From Alysiella filiformis (lineage in GTDB: Bacteria; Pseudomonadota; Gammaproteobacteria; Burkholderiales; Neisseriaceae): 64,000 nt of DNA. The stretch lies in contig NZ_CP059564.1 in the NCBI RefSeq assembly GCF_014054525.1, positions 1,684,357 to 1,748,356 of the forward strand, in the 5' to 3' direction. Within the stretch, counting starts at the first letter, position 1. Every line of letters starts with the position of its first letter. Shown here in pieces: positions 57,491 to 64,000 of the stretch. The notes under the pieces were generated by a model. That model made no database searches and was not told the origin of the DNA. It saw only the letters and a program-made list of their open reading frames with translations. Both the position numbers and the translations under genes were made by a program.

Positions 57491-58414
57491 TCAGGCTGGC
57501 TGAAAATGTTGCTGGCAATCGCCACAAATGATGTTCAATTTGGGTTTGCCCCACACCGCGTTCAGGCAGCATGGACATTGGTATTTCACACGGTTACTGC
57601 GATTTTCAGGGGGCAGGGCGCGTGGCGTCCATTCGCCCACCAAACGATGAGGAGCGGCAGGGTCTAACGATGAAACCCATTCCTGTTTGACTGCCGCATT
57701 TTCTTCGCCATTTTCCTTTTCAGGCAGCCTGAAAAAGCGCACCGCCTCCGTTTCATTGTCTGCATATTCATAGGGTTGCGTTGTTGGAGTAGCATACATC
57801 GGGCGCATACCCCGTTCCACCGCCAAAGCAGGCGGGCGTTTTAAATCCTTCTCAATATTGAGCAAAAACGTGTGCGTAACCGCCTGCCCAAACGAAGCCG
57901 AGTAGGGCGGATACACATCATACCAATGAATGGAAAATTCCGTATCAAGCAAATGCCGAGCCGCTTGCATAAACAAACCGTTTTCCAAAATATAATCACC
58001 CATGTGTTCGCCCGTGCGCTTGCCCCCAGGTTTGTGGGTGTCAGACGGCATTAAGCCAATGGATTCCATTTTATCTGCCCATTCCTTATTGTGATAGCCA
58101 CGCCGTCCAGGTTTACCAAAATGCTGTTGCCACAAATGGCACATTTCATGAACCAGCGTACTGAGCGTATCCAACACAGGCAACACCCCAAAAAATTCAG
58201 GATTCAACGCAATTTCATCGGTGTAGCGACCATCTTCCGAAATAAAACGGCGAAAAGAAAAATAGCCCTGCGTTTTCGCTTTGCGTTGCAAAGAAATCAA
58301 ACAAAACGGCAATTCGCCACCAAACAAACTGCGATTAAAAAAATCATAAGCAAATTGCAAAGCCTGATGAACCTGATTGGTGGGCGCAATTTTGGGATAA
58401 GGCAAAGGAGACAC
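57491..58414 (-). CDS. SprT-like zinc metalloprotease-fold protein
   Basis: A 307-residue protein with a SprT-like N-terminal domain: ALQFAYDFFNRSLFGGELPFCLISLQ, then the metal motif HEMCHLWQQHFG (HExxH) and a downstream GRRGYHNKEWADKMESIGL. The middle region is variable (in-frame uptake-sequence word FFRLPEKE), and a C-terminal CPCC...CGDC pair forms a zinc ribbon. SprT/Spartan proteins can cleave DNA-bound proteins; the role here is unproven. The GTG at 58414 was chosen for its TAGGAAAAACAACC leader; an in-frame ATG at 58438 abuts a palindrome. Confidence 0.78.
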   Translation of the reverse strand: MSPLPYPKIAPTNQVHQALQFAYDFFNRSLFGGELPFCLISLQRKAKTQGYFSFRRFISEDGRYTDEIALNPEFFGVLPVLDTLSTLVHEMCHLWQQHFGKPGRRGYHNKEWADKMESIGLMPSDTHKPGGKRTGEHMGDYILENGLFMQAARHLLDTEFSIHWYDVYPPYSASFGQAVTHTFLLNIEKDLKRPPALAVERGMRPMYATPTTQPYEYADNETEAVRFFRLPEKENGEENAAVKQEWVSSLDPAAPHRLVGEWTPRALPPENRSNRVKYQCPCCLNAVWGKPKLNIICGDCQQHFQPA

Positions 58415-58439
58415 GGTTGTTTTTCCTAAAAAAATCATA

Positions 58440-58461
58440 TTTTGGATTGTACAATCCAAAA
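58440..58461. promoter_or_regulatory. Perfect 22-bp palindrome upstream of the SprT-like gene
   Basis: Half-site TTTTGGATTGT followed directly by its mirror. It lies 26-47 bases ahead of the chosen start codon, where an operator would overlap the promoter or early transcript. The regulator is unknown. Confidence 0.55.
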
Positions 58462-58582
58462 AACAATTTGGCAAGAAACACCGTCAGGCAGCCTGAAAAA
58501 GCCCAAGCCCGTAAAAAAATTTGAGATAAACGTAAGCAAGCGTTAAAATCCGCATTCTGAATAATTAACGATAGCAGAAGTT

Positions 58583-59035
58583 ATGGAATTGATTGGCAAG
58601 ATTTTACCCGAAGCGCACATTGCCTTGGACATGGCAGTCAGCAGCAAAAAACGCCTGTTTGAACAAGTGGGCGAAATGCTGGAAACCCATGCAGGTTTGG
58701 CGCGTGCCGAAGTGTTTGAATGCCTGTTTGCGCGAGAAAAATTGGGCACAACAGGTTTGGGGCATGGTGTCGCCATTCCACATGGGCGCACCACAGGCGA
58801 AGGGCAGGTGGTTGCCGCATTTGTGCGAACACAAGAGCCGATAGATTTTGACGCGCCCGACAATCAACCCGTGTCATTGGTGTTCGTGTTGTTGGTGCCA
58901 GAAAACGCCATGGGCGAGCATTTGGAAATTTTGTCGCATTTGGCAGAACGCTTTTCCGAAAAAAGCGTACGCGATGCCTTAATGAATTGCAACGATGTCC
59001 AAACCGTACGTCAATTACTGATGAATCAAAATTAA
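58583..59035 (+). CDS. ptsN: PTS IIA-like nitrogen-regulatory protein
   Basis: A 150-residue EIIA(Ntr) domain with the phosphorylated His67 in GHGVAIPHGR and the ENAMGEHLEILSHLAERFSEK region. In other proteobacteria it is the output of the NPr-EIINtr phosphorelay and controls potassium and nitrogen functions. Here it stands alone, without rpoN, hpf or rapZ next to it in the window. A weak ribosome site (AGAAGTT) precedes the ATG. Confidence 0.92.
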   Translation: MELIGKILPEAHIALDMAVSSKKRLFEQVGEMLETHAGLARAEVFECLFAREKLGTTGLGHGVAIPHGRTTGEGQVVAAFVRTQEPIDFDAPDNQPVSLVFVLLVPENAMGEHLEILSHLAERFSEKSVRDALMNCNDVQTVRQLLMNQN

Positions 59036-59037
59036 AC

Positions 59038-59070
59038 CACCAATCCCATCAATCAACAAAATTGGTGGGA
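59038..59070 (+). terminator. Probable terminator after ptsN
   Basis: CCACCAAT and ATTGGTGG arms with a 17-base loop, followed by GATTTTCC; only a modest T-run. Confidence 0.4.
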
Positions 59071-59231
59071 TTTTCCACATCAAACAAAGGGTGGGGGAAT
59101 GATGTTCATCGTCAATATTCAGATATTCAAGTTCCAATAATCTATATTATGTCAAATTATGGATATTAAAATGCGAACTGCGTCCATTTTCGGCTATAAT
59201 TTCGTGTCAATATTAACCCATGATTTTGATT

Positions 59232-60356
59232 ATGACCGTTACCAGCCAAACCATTGTTGTGCCACAAACCATTGCATTTGATGCGCCCTTTTCTTTGCAA
59301 AATGGGCAAACCCTGCCGCGCTTTGATTTGATTGTGGAAACATATGGCACTTTAAATGAAAACAAATCCAATGCCATTTTAATTTGTCATGCTTTATCTG
59401 GCACGCACCATGTGGCAGGTCGGCATCATGTGAGCGATAAACACGCTGGCTGGTGGGACAATATGGTCGGTGCTGGCAAACCGATTGATACCAATCGCTT
59501 TTTTGTGGTTGGTGTAAACAATTTGGGCGGTTGTGCAGGCAGCACAGGACCTTTGAGTTTGAATCCTGAAACCAATGAACCTTATGGTGCTGATTTTCCT
59601 GTTGTTACCGTGCGCGATTGGGTGAAATCGCAAGCCATGTTGGCGGATTATTTTGGCATTGAGACTTGGGCTGCGGTGGTTGGTGGCAGCTTGGGGGGGA
59701 TGCAGGCTTTGCAATGGACGATTGATTTTCCACAACGGGTGCGCCATGCTTTGGTGATTGCGTCATCGCCGCGTTTGAGTACGCAAAACATTGCTTTTAA
59801 TGATGTGGCGCGACAGGCAATCATTACCGACCCCGATTTTCACAATGGCAATTATGCGCGTTTCAACACCAAACCCAGACGTGGTTTGCGTATTGCGCGC
59901 ATGATGGGACACATCACTTATTTGGCAGAACATGGTTTGGGCAAAAAATTCGGTCGTCAGTTGAAACAAAATCAATATCAGTATAATTATGATGTTGATT
60001 TTGAAGTGGAAAGTTATTTGCGTTATCAAGGCGATAAGTTTGCCGACCATTTTGACGCAAACACTTATTTGTTGATGACCAAGGCTTTGGATTATTTTGA
60101 CCCTGCTGCGGAGTTTGGCAATGATTTGCAGGCTGCCTTAAAAAATGTTCAGGCGAAATTTTTTGTGGCAAGTTTCAGCAGCGATTGGCGTTTTGCCCCG
60201 TCTCGTTCGCATGAATTGGTTAAGGCATTGATTGGCATGAGAAAGTCGGTGCAATACATTGAAGTGGAATCGCACCATGGGCATGATGCGTTTCTGATGG
60301 AAGACGCGCCCTACATCAATGCGGTTCGTGCTTATATGAAGAATATTGTGGTGTGA
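59232..60356 (+). CDS. metX: Homoserine O-acyltransferase
   Basis: An alpha/beta-hydrolase-fold enzyme that acylates homoserine for methionine synthesis. [12 protein letters not shown] has the nucleophile Ser153, and the C-terminal DALFMED-like segment ([14 protein letters not shown]) carries the catalytic His. Neisserial and other proteobacterial MetX proteins may use succinyl-CoA rather than acetyl-CoA, so the acyl donor is not fixed by this assignment. The ATG at 59232 begins MTVTSQ; an in-frame ATG at 59220 is equally possible. metW follows with one small gene between. Confidence 0.93.
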   Translation: MTVTSQTIVVPQTIAFDAPFSLQNGQTLPRFDLIVETYGTLNENKSNAILICHALSGTHHVAGRHHVSDKHAGWWDNMVGAGKPIDTNRFFVVGVNNLGGCAGSTGPLSLNPETNEPYGADFPVVTVRDWVKSQAMLADYFGIETWAAVVGGSLGGMQALQWTIDFPQRVRHALVIASSPRLSTQNIAFNDVARQAIITDPDFHNGNYARFNTKPRRGLRIARMMGHITYLAEHGLGKKFGRQLKQNQYQYNYDVDFEVESYLRYQGDKFADHFDANTYLLMTKALDYFDPAAEFGNDLQAALKNVQAKFFVASFSSDWRFAPSRSHELVKALIGMRKSVQYIEVESHHGHDAFLMEDAPYINAVRAYMKNIVV

Positions 60357-60442
60357 ACACCGCCCTGCTCTTTTCAGGCAGCCTGAAAATGTTGTTTCAG
60401 CACAAATCGTAAGGCAAAAAATTGAACTTAAAGGATTTTTTA

Positions 60443-60775
60443 ATGAAAGAAACCTTAATTGGCATAACGGCATTGATTCTGATTCCTTTGGCTTATTTGC
60501 TGATGCCATTTGAATGGCGCAGACACAAAGACATTCAGTTGGGCAATCAACTGGTTGCGAAAATTGAATCTTACGAAAAAACGCACAAAAAGCTGCCTGA
60601 AAACAACGATGAAGCGGTGTTTAAGGCTTTGGATTTTCGCCATGATAAACAATTTGGTTGGCAACCAAACTATCGCCGTACCGAGCAAGGCTTTGAATTG
60701 TCGTATGAAAATGGTTATGCCAAACCTTTTTTGACTTGGAATGCAAAAGACAGACGTTGGTATTTAAAAGATTGA
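60443..60775 (+). CDS. Small anchored periplasmic protein between metX and metW
   Basis: A 110-residue protein: one N-terminal helix (LIGITALILIPLAYLLM) followed by a soluble domain, KIESYEKTHKKLPENNDEAVFKAL...GWQPNYRRTEQGFELSYENGYAKPFLTW. The layout of a single helix, then a helix leading to a LPEN-type turn and a beta sheet recalls pseudopilin/GspG-like domains, but no prepilin peptidase site is evident. AAAGGATTTTTTA precedes the ATG at 60443. It is eight bases before metW and probably co-transcribed with it. Confidence 0.7.
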   Translation: MKETLIGITALILIPLAYLLMPFEWRRHKDIQLGNQLVAKIESYEKTHKKLPENNDEAVFKALDFRHDKQFGWQPNYRRTEQGFELSYENGYAKPFLTWNAKDRRWYLKD

Positions 60776-60783
60776 GTAAAAAC

Positions 60784-61365
60784 ATGAATTTACGCAATGA
60801 TTTGCAATTAATTTACGATTGGGTGCCTGCTGGTTCGCACGTTTTGGATTTGGGCTGTGGCAAGGGTGAATTGCTGCACGCGCTGATGAATGAAAAAAAC
60901 TGTACAGGCTATGGCGTGGAAATTGACGGCAACAGCGTTCAGGCAGCCATTGAGCATGGTGTGAATGTGATACAAGCGGATTTGGAAAAGGGGTTGAGCA
61001 TTTTTGCCGACCACAGTTTTGATGTGATTGTGTTGAGCCAAACCCTGCAAGCGATGAAAGACACCGAATTGATTTTGCGTGATTTAACGCGCATTGCCAA
61101 ACAAGCCATTGTGAGTTTTCCCAATTTTGGTTATTGGCGCAACCGTTTGCAAATCGCTTTTGTGGGCAATATGCCTGTGAGCGAACGCATGCCCTATCAT
61201 TGGTACAACACGCCCAATATCCATTTGTGTACGCTCAAAGATTTTGAATTGCTGTGCGCCAAAAACAAGGTGGCGGTGCTGGAACGCGCAGTAATGACGG
61301 GCGATAAACGCATTAAGTATTTGCACAACTGTTTGGGCAGTTTGGCGTTTTATCGGGTGGGATAA
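60784..61365 (+). CDS. metW: Methionine biosynthesis protein MetW
   Basis: A 193-residue SAM-methyltransferase-fold protein (HVLDLGCGKGELLHAL, then FDVIVLSQTLQAMKDTELILRDLTRIA). MetW is usually encoded with MetX and is needed for full homoserine acyltransferase activity in several proteobacteria. The family motif RNRLQIAFVGNMPVSERMPYHWYNTPNIHLCTLKDFE is intact. It begins eight bases after the small gene and ends three bases before rsuA. Confidence 0.93.
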   Translation: MNLRNDLQLIYDWVPAGSHVLDLGCGKGELLHALMNEKNCTGYGVEIDGNSVQAAIEHGVNVIQADLEKGLSIFADHSFDVIVLSQTLQAMKDTELILRDLTRIAKQAIVSFPNFGYWRNRLQIAFVGNMPVSERMPYHWYNTPNIHLCTLKDFELLCAKNKVAVLERAVMTGDKRIKYLHNCLGSLAFYRVG

Positions 61366-61368
61366 TCC

Positions 61369-62052
61369 ATGAATTTATTGAAATATTTACAAGAACAAGG
61401 CATAGACTCTCGCAAAGGCTGCCAATGGTTGATTCGGCACGATTGTGTTCGCATTAATGGCGAATTGGCAAACGATGAAAAAATGCCGATTGTGCCAGAA
61501 CAGGTTCACAGCTTGCACATTGACGATGAAGAAGCGGTGGTCATTCCCCTGCCCCATTATTACATTTTGTTGAACAAACCTGCCGATTACGAAACTTCGC
61601 ACAAACCGCGTGATTATCCCAGCGTGTTCAGTTTGTTTCCCGACCAGTTGCGTGTGGGCAATTTGCAAGCCATTGGGCGTTTGGACGCGGACACCACAGG
61701 TGTGTTGTTGCTGACCAACGATGGGCAATTCAACCATCGCATGACTTCGCCCAAACACAAAGTGGCGAAAGTGTATCGCGTTACACTCAAACACGCGGCT
61801 GATGAAACTTTGTGTGCTGCCTTGAAAAATGGCGTGTTGTTGCACGATGAAAATGAAACCGTTGTTGCCGAAAATGCCATTTTGCACGACCCACACACGC
61901 TGATTTTGACCCTTTGCGAAGGCAAATACCACCAAGTCAAACGCATGGTGGCTGCGGCTGGCAATCGCGTGGCGGCTTTGCACCGCGAACGTTTTGGCGA
62001 TTGGGATACGCAAGATTTGGCGGCTGGCGAGTGGCGTTTTATTCAACCTTAA
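61369..62052 (+). CDS. rsuA: 16S rRNA pseudouridine(516) synthase
   Basis: A 227-residue pseudouridine synthase of the RsuA branch. An S4 RNA-binding domain (LLKYLQEQGIDSRKGCQWLIRHDCVRINGE) is followed by the catalytic GRLDADTTGVLLLTNDG with Asp106 and the YHQVKRMVAAAGNRVAALHRERFG motif. It is three bases downstream of metW. RsuA modifies U516 in helix 18 of 16S rRNA; the assignment against other large-subunit paralogues is by overall similarity. Confidence 0.9.
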   Translation: MNLLKYLQEQGIDSRKGCQWLIRHDCVRINGELANDEKMPIVPEQVHSLHIDDEEAVVIPLPHYYILLNKPADYETSHKPRDYPSVFSLFPDQLRVGNLQAIGRLDADTTGVLLLTNDGQFNHRMTSPKHKVAKVYRVTLKHAADETLCAALKNGVLLHDENETVVAENAILHDPHTLILTLCEGKYHQVKRMVAAAGNRVAALHRERFGDWDTQDLAAGEWRFIQP

Positions 62053-62093
62053 AATGAGAAAACGGCTGTTTTCAGGCAGCCTGAAAGTGGAAA

Positions 62094-62903
62094 ATGATGT
62101 TAGATTCTGCCAAACCCATAGGGGTATTTGATTCAGGCGTGGGCGGCTTGACCGTGGTTCGTGCCTTGATGGAACGATTGCCACACGAAAACATCGTCTA
62201 TTTTGGCGACACCGCGCGTGTGCCATATGGTGTCAAATCGCGCAACACGATTGAAGAATTTACCGCTCAAATCGTTGATTTTTTGTTGCAAAATGAAGTG
62301 AAGGCTTTGGTCATTGCCTGCAACACCATTGCGGCGGTGGCAGGCAAGCGCGTACAACAAATGGCTGGCAATATGCCCGTATTGAGCGTGATTGAAGCTG
62401 GCGCACAAGCCGCATTGCGTACCACACAAAACAACCACATTGGCGTGATTGCCACCAGCACCACGGTAAACAGCAATGCCTATGCCCGCGCCATTCATGC
62501 CCACAATGCCGCCACGCGCATTTTGTCGCAAGCCACCCCCCTGCTCGTACCCTTGGTGGAAGAAGGTTGGTTGGACAATGAAATCACGCGCTTAACCGTG
62601 CGTGAATACCTGAAACCCATTTTGGCAGACAACATTGACACGCTGATTTTGGGTTGCACCCATTTTCCCCTGCTCAAACCCTTGATTAAACAAGAAGCCC
62701 CCAATATTGAACTGGTGGACTCTTCCATTACCACCGCCGAAGCCACCGCTCAATCGTTGGCAGCCGCCAATTTGCTCAACACAAGCGGTCAATCGCCTGA
62801 TTATCGGTTTTATGTTTCCGATATTCCCTTGCGTTTCCAAACGATAGGCGAACGCTTTTTGGGTCGCAGTTTGGAACAAATTGAGATGATGCGTTTGGGT
62901 TAA
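62094..62903 (+). CDS. murI: Glutamate racemase
   Basis: It makes D-glutamate for peptidoglycan. The 269-residue protein has FDSGVGGLTVVRAL with Asp13/Ser14, and the two catalytic cysteines Cys76 (ACNTIAA) and Cys188 (LGCTHFPLL). GTGGAAA precedes a double ATG; the second (62097) is an alternative start. An uptake-sequence copy separates it from rsuA. Confidence 0.96.
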   Translation: MMLDSAKPIGVFDSGVGGLTVVRALMERLPHENIVYFGDTARVPYGVKSRNTIEEFTAQIVDFLLQNEVKALVIACNTIAAVAGKRVQQMAGNMPVLSVIEAGAQAALRTTQNNHIGVIATSTTVNSNAYARAIHAHNAATRILSQATPLLVPLVEEGWLDNEITRLTVREYLKPILADNIDTLILGCTHFPLLKPLIKQEAPNIELVDSSITTAEATAQSLAAANLLNTSGQSPDYRFYVSDIPLRFQTIGERFLGRSLEQIEMMRLG

Positions 62904-62959
62904 ATTACCATTTTTCAGGCTGCCTGAAAGCGATTTTTGTGAACATTTGAGATGAAAAC

Positions 62960-63586
62960 ATGAAAAACATCGTTATTTTGATTTCTGGGCGTGGCAGCAA
63001 TATGCAATCCATTGTGAATGCGAACATTCCCAATGCCAATATTGTTGCGGTGCTGTCCAACAATCCCGATGCGGCAGGTTTGGCATGGGCAACCGAACGC
63101 GGCATTGCCACCGCCGCACTCAATCACAAAGATTTTGCCAGCCGCGAGGCATTTGACCAAGCCATGATGTTGTTGATTGACGCTTACGAACCCGATTTGG
63201 TGGTGCTGGCTGGATTCATGCGGATTTTGACCCCCGCATTTTGCCAACATTATGCCGAGCGTTGCATCAATATACACCCTTCCCTGTTGCCCTCTTTTAC
63301 GGGCTTGCACACCCACCAACGCGCGATTGATGAAGGCTGTCGCGTGGCAGGCTGTACCATTCATTTTGTTACCGAAGTGTTGGACAATGGCGCGATTATC
63401 GCCCAAGGCGTTGTGCCGATTTTGGATAATGATACGGCAGATGATGTTGCCGCGCGTGTTTTGGCGGTGGAACATCAATTATTGCCACAAGCGGTGGCGG
63501 ATTTTGTTTCAGGCAGCCTGAAAATAGTGGGCAAGCGCGTTATCAAACGCCATCAAGCCGATTCATCTGCCCAAATGTTGGCGTAG
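62960..63586 (+). CDS. purN: Phosphoribosylglycinamide formyltransferase
   Basis: It transfers the formyl group of 10-formyl-THF to GAR in purine synthesis. The 208 residues show the P-loop-like ISGRGSNMQ, the catalytic Asn104/His106 in NIHPSLLPSF, and Asp142. An in-frame uptake sequence (63511-63522) codes SGSLK near the C-terminus. The protein ends about 20 residues beyond the usual length, the extra part being downstream of the uptake sequence. Confidence 0.95.
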   Translation: MKNIVILISGRGSNMQSIVNANIPNANIVAVLSNNPDAAGLAWATERGIATAALNHKDFASREAFDQAMMLLIDAYEPDLVVLAGFMRILTPAFCQHYAERCINIHPSLLPSFTGLHTHQRAIDEGCRVAGCTIHFVTEVLDNGAIIAQGVVPILDNDTADDVAARVLAVEHQLLPQAVADFVSGSLKIVGKRVIKRHQADSSAQMLA

Positions 63587-63667
63587 AAAATTTTACATTG
63601 CCACAAATTTGTTTAACAAAAGGGTGTGTTACATTGCGCCCTTGTTCATTCTATCAATCAGGAAAGC

Positions 63668-64000
63668 ATGATGTTGAAACGCATTTTATTGGCAAATTTG
63701 GTGGCGGCAGCATGGGCTTTGCCCGCACAAGCGGCAGAAATCCCCCAATCGGCAAACTTAAAATACAGTGGCACAATGGGCATTCCTGCCACCATGACGT
63801 TTAACCGCAATGGCGACAACTACAAAGTCGTGGCAAACATCAACGTGCCGCTTTACAAAATCCGTTTTGAAAGCGGCGGCAAAATTGTGGGCAACGACTT
63901 AAAACCCAGCTACTACACCGACACGCGCAACGGTAAATTGTATGCCTACACCAAATTTTCGGGCAATCGCGTTACCTATGGCAAGGCAGGCGAAAGCTAC
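63668..64000 (+). CDS. DUF3108 periplasmic protein, 5' part
   Basis: At least 111 residues are visible before the window ends. A signal peptide (MLKRILLANLVAAAWALPAQA, cleavage after AQA) is followed by a beta-rich domain: ANLKYSGTMGIPATMTFNRNGDNYKV...VPLYKIRFESGGKIVGNDLKPSYYTDTRNGKLYAYTKF, the DUF3108 pattern. The function is unknown. GGAAAGC precedes a double ATG (63668/63671). Confidence 0.8.
   Translation, partial: MMLKRILLANLVAAAWALPAQAAEIPQSANLKYSGTMGIPATMTFNRNGDNYKVVANINVPLYKIRFESGGKIVGNDLKPSYYTDTRNGKLYAYTKFSGNRVTYGKAGESY

Noticed and set aside
59036-59231. Possible tRNA or small RNA between ptsN and metX
   Set aside because: No cloverleaf or CCA end was found; only a weak hairpin and AT-rich promoter-like sequence.

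Overview
The window is a chromosomal segment of a naturally transformable Neisseriaceae bacterium. The best evidence is a near-palindromic word, TTCAGGCWGCCTGAA, scattered in dozens of copies between and inside genes. It contains AGGCAGCCTGAA on one strand and AGGCTGCCTGAA on the other, the DNA uptake sequence (DUS) dialects described for the Kingella/Simonsiella/Alysiella side of the family. Many proteins also look Neisseria-like: Der with an NKGE motif, a MisR/MisS-type two-component pair, PglL, PilU, monomeric isocitrate dehydrogenase, and metX/metW. I cannot name the genus. No rRNA, tRNA, CRISPR array, prophage or transposase gene was seen.

Layout. 0.3-9.5 kb: orphan amino-acid-binding lipoprotein, icd, secreted and lipoprotein unknowns, a DUF1963 protein, a CtpA-type protease, then mtnN and luxS (activated methyl cycle, AI-2). 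9.6-11.6 kb: MAPEG protein, a nested miniature repeat element, and an AT-rich cassette of an XRE regulator divergent from two small unknown genes. 11.7-13.2 kb: der. 13.4-24.6 kb: a compact catabolic island: a FadR-type GntR repressor, five enzymes fitting non-phosphorylative L-fucose oxidation to pyruvate plus lactate, a ribose-type ABC importer, an unusual alpha/beta hydrolase and a sugar mutarotase. 24.7-30.1 kb: J-domain membrane protein, rnhA, two unknowns, aroC, a frameshifted Sel1-repeat lipoprotein, rlmB. 30.2-35.4 kb: small membrane and redox-type proteins (two DCC proteins, DoxX-like, DUF2269), a second orphan binding lipoprotein and a GbsR-like regulator. 35.6-43.8 kb: ubiB, trpE, a tandemly duplicated membrane gene whose second copy is frameshifted, a YczE-type protein, argD and an acetyl-CoA hydrolase/transferase. 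43.9-52.1 kb: pilU, a DUF2069 protein, pglL, the two-component pair, yaaA, anmK, dgkA. 52.3-64 kb: lon, a tailed HU, ppk1, a SprT-like protein, ptsN, metX, a small anchored protein, metW, rsuA, murI, purN and a DUF3108 protein cut by the window edge.

Non-coding structure is rich. Inverted pairs of the uptake word form the terminators after many genes. Several families of short inverted-repeat elements (REP/MITE-like) lie between genes, one inserted inside another with a visible 10-bp target duplication. The most system-like signals are the fucose island, whose predicted repressor site GGTCWGACC recurs inside its structural genes, and the XRE/two-orphan cassette at 10.4-11.6 kb.
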